DNA from: CAWCDJ01 sp963836015
GTDB taxonomy: Bacteria; Acidobacteriota; Terriglobia; Bryobacterales; Bryobacteraceae
NCBI GenBank assembly: GCA_963836015.1
Contig: CAWIIF010000001.1
Location: forward strand, 124,001-188,000
DNA: 64,000 nucleotides
Direction of reading: 5' to 3'
Below the pieces are notes generated by a model that worked only from the letters and a program-made list of their open reading frames with translations, made no database searches and was not told the DNA's origin. Shown one piece after another: positions 33,723 through 43,429 of the stretch. Made by a program: the position numbers and the translations under genes. The stretch's first letter is position 1. Every line of letters begins with the position of its first letter.

Positions 33723-36700
33723 ATGCATCTCACCAAGTGGAGGTCTGCTTCGCTTCTTTCCGGCATCGCACTCGCTATAGCTCTGTTCCCCGGCGCAGTG
33801 CCTGCCTGGTCACAAACAGGTTCGACGGGATCCGTGTCGGGACAGGTGTCGGACCAACAGAATGCCGTCATCGCCGGCGCGGAAATCAAGCTCACCGACA
33901 CCTCAACCAACAATTCCCTGACTACGCTGACCAACGACTCCGGACGGTACACGTTCGTCAGTGTCCCACCCGGCACGTACAACATCGCGATCAGTAAAAC
34001 CGGATTCTCCGTCTATAAGGTCAGCCAGCAGCATGTGCAGGTCGGCCTGGTGCTGACCATCAACGCCAAGCTGGAGGTCGGCTCGACCGCCACCACCGTC
34101 GAGGTAGTCTCGACTGCGGGGGCCGAATTGCAGACGACCAACGCGACCGTCGGCAGCACGATCTCGGGGAACTCCATTCTGTATCTGCCGAACCTGGGCC
34201 GTGACGCCTCCACGCTGGCGATCTTCCAGCCAGGAGTGTCTCCGGAAGGCAGCGTAGCGGGCGCGATGTACGATCAGAACACCTTCCAGCTCGATGGAGG
34301 CAACAACTCCAACGATATGGACGGCAGCATGAACGTTTACACGAACAGCTATGCCTCGAATGGCGCCCCCACCGGTGTGCTGCCGACGCCCACCGAAAGT
34401 GTCGAGGAGTTCAAGGTCAATACGGCCAACCAGACGGCCGACTTCAACGGCTCGTCCGGCAGCCAGATTCAGATGGTGACCAAGCGTGGAACCAATCAAT
34501 TCCACGGTGCGGCGTACGAGTATTACTTCGCTACCGACGTGGGTGCCGCCAATTCCTGGGATAACAACCACACGCCGGCTCAGGGCAAGCCCTACACGCC
34601 GCTGCCAATCACCCATACGAACCGGTTCGGAGCCGCCATTGGCGGGCCGCTCCTGCCGAAGCTGGCTGGAGGCAAGACCTATTTCTTTTTCAACTACGAG
34701 GGTTTCCGCTACCCCAGTTCCGCTACTTACCAAAGAAACGTTCCCACCGACATGATGCGGGCCGGGGTGATCCAGATCCGCGAGGCCAGCGGTGAAGTCG
34801 CGTATAACCTCAACCCGCGTCCGGTCACGGTTGACGGCGTGACGTATCAGCCGGCGGTCTGTCCGGCGGGCTCCTGCGACCCGCGCGGGATCGGTCTCAA
34901 TCCCATGGTTTCGCAGCTCTGGCAAAAGTACATGCCGCTGCCGAACAACCCCCTGTCGGGGGACCACTTCAACACGCAGGGGTATCTGTCCACCATCAAC
35001 CTGCCGCAGACCTCGAATTTCTACGTCGGACGAATCGATCATGATTTCGGCGAGAAGAATCGCTTCATGACCAGCTATCGGGACTACCGCTACATCCGCC
35101 TGGCAACCAACCAGGTGGATATCGGCGGCGCGTTACCCGGGGATACCCTCGGACAACCCGCGGCCCAGGCGGTGCGGCCCCAGGTTCCCAGCTATTGGGC
35201 GGCGGGCCTGACCACCAATATCCGGCCCACCATCACGAACGATCTCCGGTTCAGCTACCTGAGGAACTTCTGGCAGTGGGCGTCGGCGGCGGCCCCCCCG
35301 CAACTTCCCGGGCTGGGCGGCGCTCTCGAGATCGGCGGCGAGAGCAGCAACGCCCTCATCCCCTATAACGTGAACACTCAGAGCGTGCGGCAACGATTCT
35401 GGGACGGCCAGGACAAAATGCTTCGCGACGACGTCACGATGATCAAGGGGAACCACCTGGTTCAGTTCGGCGGCACGTACGAGCGCAATTACGATTACCA
35501 CCTGCGCAACGACAACGGCCAGGGCATCATGAACGCGACGGTCTACCAGATCGGAAGCGGGCCGGGCGTGACGTATCCGTCGCAGTACGTGCCGGTCGGC
35601 GTCCCGACGAACCAGCTCAGCACCTACCGGACACTCTATTCCGAGGTCCTGGGCATCGTGAACCAGCCGCAGGACCTTTACACCCGGAGCGGCGCCCAGT
35701 TGACCCTCCAGCCGCCGGGATCGTTCATGTACGACCAGAGCGTGATTCCCTATTACAACCTGTATGTGACCGACACCTGGCACATGAAGCCGACGCTCAC
35801 TGTGACCTACGGACTCGGATACGCCCTCGAGATGCCGCCCTATGAGCTGAACGGAAAACAGGTGATGTTAACGGATGCCACCGGCAACGCCGTCAACACG
35901 CAGGATTACCTGGATGCCCGCAAGGCCGCGGCCCTCAAGGGACAGGTGTACAATCCAACACTCGGATTTGCCACGGTGACCAACACCAGCGGAGGCCTGA
36001 AGTACCCGTATAACCCGTTTTACGGCGGATTCAGCCCGCGCGTGGCGGTGGCCTGGAATCCGAGCTTTGACAGCGGCATCCTGGGCAAGGTCTTCGGCCA
36101 GGGCAAGACGGTGGTGCGCGCCGGATATGGCCGGATCTTCGGACGGTTGAACGGCGTAGACCTGGTGCTGGTTCCCCTGCTCGGCACCGGTCTCGGCCAG
36201 GCGGTTTCCTGCATCGGCGCGAGCAGCACCGGACAGTGCCTGGGAAATGGCGGCGTAGACCCCACAACGGCATTCCGGATCGGAACGGATGGCAACGTGG
36301 CTCCGCTGCCCGCGGTTTCCAAAACACTACCGCAGCCGTACCTGCCGGGCATCGGCAGCAACGCGACCGCCGGATCGGGCTCGGCCCTCGATCCGAACTT
36401 CCGCCCCAGCCGTACTGACAATGTCACGATTAGCATCCAGCGCTCCATTTCGCCCAAGCTGCTGGTGGAAGGCGGGTATATCGGCCGGATCATCCGCAAC
36501 GAGTGGCAGCAGATCGATCTCGACGCAACACCCTACATGACCACGCTGGGCGGGCAGACTTTCGCCCAGGCGTACGCCGCCACATACTTTGCCGTGGCCG
36601 CCGGTGGGACACCTGCCCCGCAGGCGTTTTTCGAGAACGCTCTCGGCGGCGCCAACTCGGCCTTCTGCAAAGGATTCGGCAGTTGCACGGCAGCGGTGGT

Positions 36701-37727
36701 CAAAAACTCCACCATGAACAGCCAGATCGCCACCACCAGTGTGTACGACTTCTGGGCGACCCTGAACAGCAACCCGTCCTGGACGCTCGGCCGGACAATG
36801 CCCAGTTCCCCGGGCCAGGCTGGTCTTCCGGTCACCAACCCCGCCGGCCAGATGTCGGCCATCTATATGCAGGCCAGCAACGGCTGGGGCAATTACAACG
36901 CTGCCTACCTGACCCTGCAGTTCCACGACTGGCACGGTTTGACCGCCACTTCCAACTTCACCTGGGGCCGCGCGCTGGGCACCGGCAACCAGGTCCAGGC
37001 CTCCAGTTCTTATAGCGTGCTGGACCCCTGGAACCTGCAGTCGATGTACGGTCCGCAGTTTTACGACTACAAGTACATCTACAATCTGACCGCCATCTGG
37101 CAGCCTCCCTTCTATCGGACCCAGAGGGGAATCATGGGCCACCTGCTGGGCGGGTGGACCATCGCTCCGATCTTCACCGCGCACAGCGGAGCTCCCTTGG
37201 CCGTAACTAACCTCAACGGAAACTGCCAGTCGTTCGGCGAATTGAACTGCAGCACCGGCAGCACGCTGGACTACGCCGTGCTCGCGTCCAAATACACCGG
37301 CAGCAACTCGGCACTGTACAACCAGAACGTTTCGGAAAGCGCCAGCAATAACCCCAGCCAGGCAGGGGTAAATTCGAACTACGACAATGGCGGCGTCGGC
37401 ACTCAGATGTTCAAGAATCCGGCGGAAACGTTCGGCGAATTCCGCAGCTGCATCCTGGGTTTCGACACCAACTGCGGATCGAGCGGCCTCATCCGGGGAC
37501 TGCCCACATGGAACCTGGACGCGACCGTCTCGAAGGACATCGGCATCTGGAAGGAAGGGCGCGTGGGCGCAACGATGATCTTCCAGTTCACCAACGTGCT
37601 CAACCACGTTCAACTGAGTGACCCGACCCTGGACATCAGTAATCCACAGGATTGGGGTGTACTCGGAAACCAGGTCACGTCGCCGGGCCCCCGCCGAATG
37701 TCGTTCGGCCTCCGCATTCACTTCTAA
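33723..37727 (+). CDS. Oar-like TonB-dependent receptor 1
   Basis: A 1334-residue outer-membrane protein. A signal peptide (LLSGIALAIALFPGAVPAWS) precedes a carboxypeptidase-regulatory-like domain (about residues 35-115, GSVSGQVSDQQNAVIAGAEI ... GRYTFVSVPPGTYNIAI), a plug domain (to about 260, with VEEFKVNTANQTADFNGSSG) and a long beta-barrel ending in LRIHF with a terminal Phe. Such receptors are abundant in Acidobacteriota and are thought to import large organic molecules or act in protein export. The ATG has AGGAGG seven bases upstream. Promoter and terminator are both visible, so it is monocistronic. Confidence 0.92.
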   Translation: MHLTKWRSASLLSGIALAIALFPGAVPAWSQTGSTGSVSGQVSDQQNAVIAGAEIKLTDTSTNNSLTTLTNDSGRYTFVSVPPGTYNIAISKTGFSVYKVSQQHVQVGLVLTINAKLEVGSTATTVEVVSTAGAELQTTNATVGSTISGNSILYLPNLGRDASTLAIFQPGVSPEGSVAGAMYDQNTFQLDGGNNSNDMDGSMNVYTNSYASNGAPTGVLPTPTESVEEFKVNTANQTADFNGSSGSQIQMVTKRGTNQFHGAAYEYYFATDVGAANSWDNNHTPAQGKPYTPLPITHTNRFGAAIGGPLLPKLAGGKTYFFFNYEGFRYPSSATYQRNVPTDMMRAGVIQIREASGEVAYNLNPRPVTVDGVTYQPAVCPAGSCDPRGIGLNPMVSQLWQKYMPLPNNPLSGDHFNTQGYLSTINLPQTSNFYVGRIDHDFGEKNRFMTSYRDYRYIRLATNQVDIGGALPGDTLGQPAAQAVRPQVPSYWAAGLTTNIRPTITNDLRFSYLRNFWQWASAAAPPQLPGLGGALEIGGESSNALIPYNVNTQSVRQRFWDGQDKMLRDDVTMIKGNHLVQFGGTYERNYDYHLRNDNGQGIMNATVYQIGSGPGVTYPSQYVPVGVPTNQLSTYRTLYSEVLGIVNQPQDLYTRSGAQLTLQPPGSFMYDQSVIPYYNLYVTDTWHMKPTLTVTYGLGYALEMPPYELNGKQVMLTDATGNAVNTQDYLDARKAAALKGQVYNPTLGFATVTNTSGGLKYPYNPFYGGFSPRVAVAWNPSFDSGILGKVFGQGKTVVRAGYGRIFGRLNGVDLVLVPLLGTGLGQAVSCIGASSTGQCLGNGGVDPTTAFRIGTDGNVAPLPAVSKTLPQPYLPGIGSNATAGSGSALDPNFRPSRTDNVTISIQRSISPKLLVEGGYIGRIIRNEWQQIDLDATPYMTTLGGQTFAQAYAATYFAVAAGGTPAPQAFFENALGGANSAFCKGFGSCTAAVVKNSTMNSQIATTSVYDFWATLNSNPSWTLGRTMPSSPGQAGLPVTNPAGQMSAIYMQASNGWGNYNAAYLTLQFHDWHGLTATSNFTWGRALGTGNQVQASSSYSVLDPWNLQSMYGPQFYDYKYIYNLTAIWQPPFYRTQRGIMGHLLGGWTIAPIFTAHSGAPLAVTNLNGNCQSFGELNCSTGSTLDYAVLASKYTGSNSALYNQNVSESASNNPSQAGVNSNYDNGGVGTQMFKNPAETFGEFRSCILGFDTNCGSSGLIRGLPTWNLDATVSKDIGIWKEGRVGATMIFQFTNVLNHVQLSDPTLDISNPQDWGVLGNQVTSPGPRRMSFGLRIHF

Positions 37728-37753
37728 TCGGATCAGGTAGTTCCTCCCTCCAC

Positions 37754-37782
37754 GGGGCCGGCCATGTCCGGCCCCTTTTTTT
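37754..37782 (+). terminator. Intrinsic terminator after TonB receptor 1
   Basis: Perfect stem GGGGCCGG (37754-37761) / CCGGCCCC (37768-37775), six-base loop, followed directly by seven T (37776-37782). It lies 27 bases after the receptor stop codon. Confidence 0.92.
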
Positions 37783-37815
37783 CGTTCCACCGTCTAACCC
37801 TGCGACCAGCCTGTC

Positions 37816-37844
37816 TTGACGCGCATCTGAAAACGGGCCATACT
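37816..37844 (+). promoter_or_regulatory. Sigma-70 promoter of TonB receptor 2
   Basis: TTGACG (37816-37821) and CATACT (37839-37844) are 17 bases apart. The start codon is at 37891, giving a leader of about 40 bases with AGAGGGAC before it. Confidence 0.6.
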
Positions 37845-37890
37845 AAGTGCCACAAGAGGGTCTGGCAACCGATACAAAAGAGGGACAGTT

Positions 37891-40746
37891 ATGTCTGTGA
37901 TCCGTAAGGTAATTCCTATAGTTCTGTTGGCATTTGCCGCGTTCACGGCCGGGGCGCAAACCCAGGCGATCAACGGCAGCATCCGGGGCCGGGTCACGGA
38001 CTCCGCAGGAGCTTCCGTCGCCGCCGCCAAAGTAACGATTGTCAACGACCAGACCGCCTTCACACGGTCGCTGGCGAGCGATGACGATGGCTACTACGTC
38101 TTCCCCAACCTGCCGCTCGGCACCTATACGGTCTCCATTCAGAAGGAAGGCTTTGATACCCAGCGCCACACCGGCGTGACGTTGACCGCCGGCATGGAGG
38201 CGGTGGTCGATGGCCAGTTGAAGGTCGGGGCCGTCACCACGGAAGTGGAAGTGACCGGCGGCGCGTCCATCGTCGAGCCTTCGCGCGTCAGCACCGGCCG
38301 CACCATCACCAATGCGGAAATCGCCAACCTCCCGCTGACCTCGCGCAATCCCTACAACTTCATCATCTTCCAGCCGGGCGTCAGCGGACATCCGAACCCC
38401 GAGCTGGGAATTCCGCGCACCCTGAACACCAACGGCCTGCTGGACCGCATCAACTACCAGATGGACGGAATGGTGGATACCGAGAGCGACCGCTACGGCC
38501 TGCGCCTGTTCCCGATCTCCGACATCTATGTGCGCGAAGTGCAGACCGTCTCCAACAGCTTCGCGCCGGAGTTCGGGAATACGGCCGGGAACATTTTCAA
38601 CGTCATCACCAATTCCGGCACCAATTCGCCGCACGGCGAGTTCTCCTACATCGGCCGTCCCACGGACCTCGCGGCGCGTCCCATGCTGCTCAACTCCGCC
38701 GCGGCGAAACCCAACCTCACGTTGAGCGACGTGGCCGTCAACGCGGGAGGGCCGCTCATCAAGGACAAGCTGTTTCTGTTCGGCGGCTACGAACACCTGA
38801 CCCGTGGCCTGCCGTCGCCCAACACGATCAGCCCGTCGGATGCGGCGGCCATCGGGATTCCCACGAATCTGCTCGCGGTGGCCCCCAGTGTCCAGCACGC
38901 GACCTTCGCCAACGTCCGCGCCGACTGGACCATCAGCGACAAGCACCAGTTCTTTTTCCGCTACAACTACTTCCGCAACGAGTATCCGTTCAACACCGCG
39001 GTGGGCGGCAAGAACGCCCTGGACGCCGCGGCCGATTTTAAAGACCGCGCGCACGTGATGGGCGCGCAGCTACTCTCCACCTTTTCGGCGAACGTGCTGA
39101 ATGAGCTGCGCTTCGGCTGGCCCTACCGCAATGAGCGCCACGTCCCGGACCCGCTGACCGGCACCGGGCCGCAGATCAACATCAGCGGCGTGGCCATCTT
39201 CAACGGCAGCACGTCGGTGGGCGACCGCTTCCAGGAAAAGATCCCGAACATGAACGATAACCTCACGGTGGTCCGCGGCAGGCACACCATGAAGGTCGGG
39301 TTCGGCTGGCAGCAGATGCTCGACACGCAAACGGCGGATGTCTACAGCCAGTACAACTTTTCTTCGGTGGCGAATTACCTGGCCGCGAAATCGGGCGCGA
39401 ATCCGAAGGCGTACACCAGTTACGCCAGCGTTATCGGCCTGCCGGGCGCCTGGTATCACTCGTTTTTCTGGAACTGGTTCGCCCAGGACAGCTTCCAGGC
39501 CCGCAGCAACCTGCTGCTGATCTTCGGCGTGCGCTACGACCGCTTCCAGGGGCCGCCCGCCGACCCCACGGCGCCGTTTTCCTACTCGCAGAAGTTCCGG
39601 ACCCCGGGCAAGAACTTCGCGCCCCGCTTCGGTCTGGCCTGGACCGTGACGCCCAAGACCGTAATCCGCGCCAGCTCCGGCATCTTCTTCGAACCCACCC
39701 CGACCAACCTCTGGTACAACACGTTCATCAACAGCGGAAACCCGCAAGCCTATTCGGCGTCGATCCCGGCGAGCAGCCCGCTCGCTCCGGCCTTTCCGAA
39801 CGTCATCGGGCTGACCCCCGGAGTGGTTCCGGCCTCGGCCGACATCACCGCCATCACTCCCAATTTCCGCAACGCCTACACCATCAACACCAGCGTGCAG
39901 ATTACGCGGCAACTGACCGCCAACGACGCACTGACGGTCGGCTATGTCAATACGGGCGCGCGTGAGCTGACCTACCTGCGCAACTTGAACCTCGTCAACC
40001 CGACCGGGTTCCTGGCCGACGGCCGGCCCATCTATTCGAGCACGCAGAGCGCGGCCACCCGGCTGGACCCTCGCTTCAACAACATCACCCTGCAGGATGT
40101 GGGCGCGGTGACGGACTACAACGCAATGATCGTCAACTACAATCACCGCTGGGGGCAGGGCTTCCAGGTGAACGCATCGTATACCTGGTCGCACTCCATC
40201 AGCGACGCGCCGGATGCCAACAGCTTCGAGCAGAACCTGTTCATCGAGGACAACACCAACCGCACGCGCGACCGCGGGAACAGCATCGTCAACCGCCCGC
40301 AAGCCCTGACCATGAGCTGGTACCTCGCGCCCACTTCGAAATCCGACAACCGCATCGTGAAGTGGCTGGCCAGTAACAACGAGCTGGCGATCCTGGGCAA
40401 CCTTTCCTCGGGCGACCAGCAGAACATCACGGCCAACAAGAACCTGAACAACGACACCAAGGCTACGACGCGCCCGGCCTTCATCGGCCGGAACACCGTG
40501 CGGACGCCCAACATCTACCAGGTGGACGCGCGCTACACACGGACGTTTCTGACCATTAAGGAGCGGTTCAAGCCGAAATTCATCGCCGAGTTCAACAACG
40601 TGTTCAACCGCGAGAACATCACGTCATTGAACACCGTGGTTCCGGTAGATTCGTTTGGCATAGCGCAATTGCCGTCGGTCTTTGCGCCCTCGAGCACGGT
40701 TCTCGAGAAGCGGATCGTGCAATTCGGCGTCCGGTTGGATTGGTAA
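37891..40746 (+). CDS. Oar-like TonB-dependent receptor 2
   Basis: A 951-residue outer-membrane receptor with signal peptide (VIPIVLLAFAAFTAGAQT), a carboxypeptidase-regulatory-like domain (GSIRGRVTDSAGASVAAAKV ... GYYVFPNLPLGTYTVSI), a plug (to about residue 240) and a barrel ending VQFGVRLDW with terminal aromatic. It is shorter than receptor 1 by almost 400 residues, mostly in barrel loops. It has its own promoter 47 bases upstream and follows the terminator of receptor 1, so the two neighbours are independently expressed. The gene is convergent with the kinase gene, 12 bases away. The substrate cannot be predicted. Confidence 0.93.
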   Translation: MSVIRKVIPIVLLAFAAFTAGAQTQAINGSIRGRVTDSAGASVAAAKVTIVNDQTAFTRSLASDDDGYYVFPNLPLGTYTVSIQKEGFDTQRHTGVTLTAGMEAVVDGQLKVGAVTTEVEVTGGASIVEPSRVSTGRTITNAEIANLPLTSRNPYNFIIFQPGVSGHPNPELGIPRTLNTNGLLDRINYQMDGMVDTESDRYGLRLFPISDIYVREVQTVSNSFAPEFGNTAGNIFNVITNSGTNSPHGEFSYIGRPTDLAARPMLLNSAAAKPNLTLSDVAVNAGGPLIKDKLFLFGGYEHLTRGLPSPNTISPSDAAAIGIPTNLLAVAPSVQHATFANVRADWTISDKHQFFFRYNYFRNEYPFNTAVGGKNALDAAADFKDRAHVMGAQLLSTFSANVLNELRFGWPYRNERHVPDPLTGTGPQINISGVAIFNGSTSVGDRFQEKIPNMNDNLTVVRGRHTMKVGFGWQQMLDTQTADVYSQYNFSSVANYLAAKSGANPKAYTSYASVIGLPGAWYHSFFWNWFAQDSFQARSNLLLIFGVRYDRFQGPPADPTAPFSYSQKFRTPGKNFAPRFGLAWTVTPKTVIRASSGIFFEPTPTNLWYNTFINSGNPQAYSASIPASSPLAPAFPNVIGLTPGVVPASADITAITPNFRNAYTINTSVQITRQLTANDALTVGYVNTGARELTYLRNLNLVNPTGFLADGRPIYSSTQSAATRLDPRFNNITLQDVGAVTDYNAMIVNYNHRWGQGFQVNASYTWSHSISDAPDANSFEQNLFIEDNTNRTRDRGNSIVNRPQALTMSWYLAPTSKSDNRIVKWLASNNELAILGNLSSGDQQNITANKNLNNDTKATTRPAFIGRNTVRTPNIYQVDARYTRTFLTIKERFKPKFIAEFNNVFNRENITSLNTVVPVDSFGIAQLPSVFAPSSTVLEKRIVQFGVRLDW

Positions 40747-40758
40747 ACAGTCCGTGCG

Positions 40759-43326
40759 TTACCGGATTCCTTCCGCCACGTACAGATCCGACTTCGACGA
40801 CGAGTAGTTATACGCGTACGCCCGGCCATCGGGGGTGATTTTGAGGTTCGACACCTCGTCCACCATGATGCCCGGGCGTATTTCCTTCCACGGAGCCCGC
40901 GCTCCACTTGCGACATCGATCAGCGACACCATGAACATGCGGTTCTCGTCGTGGTGCATCACCACGTAAATGGTCTTCCCATCCTGGCGCCAGCCCACCG
41001 GCAGGTCGTGATGCGTCAGACCGGGGATCGGACGGCACGCGCCACCCTCGACCGTGCAAACCAGCCACCCCTGCGAGGAGCTGGCCGCGGCAAATCGCTG
41101 GCCGTCGGGAGAGACCAGCGGGAGTCCGTCCTCCATGCCGTCCGGTGTGACGGGCCGGACCGAGTTCGCTGCCCGGTTCCACACAAAGATCTGCCACTTT
41201 TTCGTTTTCGAGGGCCCGCCTACCAGGTAGTTTCCGTCGCCGGGCAGCCATCCAGCCACGACTCCCATCTGATACGGCATTTGCGGAAAAGACAGCGGAA
41301 CGGTCTCGCCCGGTCCGGTCGGCATCAGCTCGTACATGCGTTTGAGACCTTCGCGCGATGAGTATCCCGTGACCCACTTGCCGTCCGGAGAGATGGCAAA
41401 CGCATACCCGTCGCCCAGGCGGACCGGCGGAGCGCCGTCCGTCATGCGCCAGTAGATGCTGCCCTTCGCACCCCCGCTTTCGCCCAGGACATCGATCAGG
41501 ACCATGCGCCCATCCGGCGTCATATCCCGCAGCTGGCTGGATTCGAGCGAAGAGAGGTCCCGTTCGGCGGTTTCGCCCGGTGCGACGGCGCGGATGCCCA
41601 TGCGGCCGCTATCGGTGCTGAGCAGAGCCTGCCCGCCGGGACCGATGTCGTACAGGCTGATGCGCGCCGGGAACCGCGCCACCACCCGCACCTTTCCGCC
41701 CATGTCGATCGCCAGGATGGTGTTGCGCGCGTTCTCATCGAAGGAGCGGAACCAGATTTCGCGGCCATCGCGAGTCCAGCAAAGATCCGGCTCCCCCGGA
41801 CCCGAGGTTTGTCCCGAGACCACGCCCAGGCTTTGCACTTTTCCCGCGCGATCCACCGTGTCGATCCGGATCGCGGAACCGTTCGCGTATCTCGCGAACG
41901 CCACCCGCTGCCCATCCGGCGAAACGCGGATTTCCGGCTGCAGCCACTGGTTCTGGTAGAGCACCTTGCCGATCGGATACTCGATCCGGCCGACGCCACC
42001 GATGCGGCGCACCACCGCCATCTCGGAACCGTCGGGCGACCAATCCGCGAACTGTACGTTGTCCAGCAGGCCGCGCGACTGTCCCCCGGCCAGGGAAGTT
42101 CGAGATAGCGTTCCCGAGCCGTCGGGATTGAACGGCCCGGTCAGCAGCGCCAGGTCGGATTGCGAGGAGACGGCCAGCAGGCGGCTGTCCGGCGGCGCGT
42201 TGAGATCGCGCGCATCGGGGCTTCCGGCCGTGCCCAGGTAGAGGCGCGGAGCCCCGCCGTCCCAGGCCGCCGCGTAGATGACGTTGTGCCCACCGGGCAT
42301 GAGTCGCGCGGCCGTGATCCGCCCTTCCCGGAACGTGAGGCGGTGGAACTCCGCGGGAGGCGCCGGCGCTGCCAGCCGGCCTCGCACCCAATAGCCGCCC
42401 GCAAACAGAAGCGCCGCGCCCGCCACCGCCGGCGCCGCTTTCCACCAGGCGCGGCGCGCCGGGGCGACCACGGCCGATTGAGCGGTGGTCGATGACCGCG
42501 AAACCGATCGCAGTGCGAATGCCAGGTCGGCTGCCGACTGGAACCGGCGCGCCGGCTGCTTTTCGAGACAGCGCCGCACGATGGCATCGACCACCGGCGG
42601 CAGCGCCGCTTTTGCACTGTCCAACTCCGGCGGCTCCTCCCGCAGGATCGCGCTCATCACGTCGGCCGCCGATTTGCCGTCGAAGGCGCGCCGCCCCGCG
42701 GCCAATTCGTAGAGCACGCAGCCGAAGCTGAAGATGTCCGACCGTGCGTCTACCGCTTCGCCCCGCACCTGCTCGGGCGACATGTAGCCCACGGTTCCGA
42801 GCACCATTCCGGGGTGCGACATCGCCACCGTGGCGCCCTCCTCGCCGCCTGCCGGAGCGCTATGCTTGGCCAGCCCGAAATCCAGCACCTTCACGCGGCC
42901 GTCGCGCGACACCATGATGTTCTCAGGCTTCAGATCGCGGTGGACGATCCCCAGCGCGTGCGCCGCCGCGATCCCCTCGGCCGTCTGCGTGGCGATATCG
43001 AGCAGCCCGCGCAGCGCCAGCGGCCCGCGGTCGATGACGGCCCGGAGGGATTCGCCCTCCACCAGCTCCGAGACGATGTAGGACTGCCCGTTGTTCTGGC
43101 CGATATCGTAGACCGAGACGATGTTGGGATGATTGAGCGCGGCGAGCGACCGGGCTTCCTGCTCGAACCGCTGCCTGCGCACGGGATCGCCCGCGACGTC
43201 CGCCGGCAGGATCTTGATGGCGACGGTCCGGTTCAGCCGCTCATCGCGCGCCCGCCAGACTTCGCCCATGCCGCCTTCGCCGAGCTTATCGAGAACTTCG
43301 TAGCTGCCCAGTTTGCGGCCGGTCAT
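40759..43326 (-). CDS. Membrane Ser/Thr protein kinase with PD40 propeller
   Basis: An 855-residue PknB-type kinase. The kinase domain (about 8-270) has GEGGMGEV (17-24), the ATP Lys38 in VAIKIL, the catalytic loop HRDLKPEN (129-136) and DFG (149-151), with SPEQVRGEAVDARSDIFSFG after it. One membrane helix (AAPAVAGAALLFAGGYWV, near 295) leads to an extracytoplasmic TolB/PD40-type propeller with repeated SPDG motifs (WSPDGSEMAV, VSPDGQRVAF, ISPDGKWV). This is a common acidobacterial architecture, presumably sensing something outside with the propeller. A perfect 11-base inverted repeat lies 36 bases upstream of the start. Confidence 0.95.
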   Translation of the reverse strand: MTGRKLGSYEVLDKLGEGGMGEVWRARDERLNRTVAIKILPADVAGDPVRRQRFEQEARSLAALNHPNIVSVYDIGQNNGQSYIVSELVEGESLRAVIDRGPLALRGLLDIATQTAEGIAAAHALGIVHRDLKPENIMVSRDGRVKVLDFGLAKHSAPAGGEEGATVAMSHPGMVLGTVGYMSPEQVRGEAVDARSDIFSFGCVLYELAAGRRAFDGKSAADVMSAILREEPPELDSAKAALPPVVDAIVRRCLEKQPARRFQSAADLAFALRSVSRSSTTAQSAVVAPARRAWWKAAPAVAGAALLFAGGYWVRGRLAAPAPPAEFHRLTFREGRITAARLMPGGHNVIYAAAWDGGAPRLYLGTAGSPDARDLNAPPDSRLLAVSSQSDLALLTGPFNPDGSGTLSRTSLAGGQSRGLLDNVQFADWSPDGSEMAVVRRIGGVGRIEYPIGKVLYQNQWLQPEIRVSPDGQRVAFARYANGSAIRIDTVDRAGKVQSLGVVSGQTSGPGEPDLCWTRDGREIWFRSFDENARNTILAIDMGGKVRVVARFPARISLYDIGPGGQALLSTDSGRMGIRAVAPGETAERDLSSLESSQLRDMTPDGRMVLIDVLGESGGAKGSIYWRMTDGAPPVRLGDGYAFAISPDGKWVTGYSSREGLKRMYELMPTGPGETVPLSFPQMPYQMGVVAGWLPGDGNYLVGGPSKTKKWQIFVWNRAANSVRPVTPDGMEDGLPLVSPDGQRFAAASSSQGWLVCTVEGGACRPIPGLTHHDLPVGWRQDGKTIYVVMHHDENRMFMVSLIDVASGARAPWKEIRPGIMVDEVSNLKITPDGRAYAYNYSSSKSDLYVAEGIR

Positions 43327-43361
43327 GGTGCACTCGTCATTCTACGACGGCGAGGCCCGCT

Positions 43362-43421
43362 AAAGATTGGCGGAACCCTTCATGAAAACAAACAACTTGC
43401 CCGATATTTTCGCCAATCTTT
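43362..43421. promoter_or_regulatory. Perfect inverted repeat upstream of the kinase gene
   Basis: AAAGATTGGCG (43362-43372) and CGCCAATCTTT (43411-43421) are exact reverse complements, 38 bases apart, in the 103-base gap between the kinase start and the mutS2 stop. The spacer is AT-richer than its surroundings. The distance suits two half-sites of a looping regulator or a stem at the mutS2 3' end. Confidence 0.6.
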
Positions 43422-43429
43422 GCGCGAAA

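Noticed and set aside
36327..37790. A 487-codon open frame antisense to TonB receptor 1
   Set aside because: It covers the receptor barrel and its terminator; no ribosome binding site or recognisable domain.
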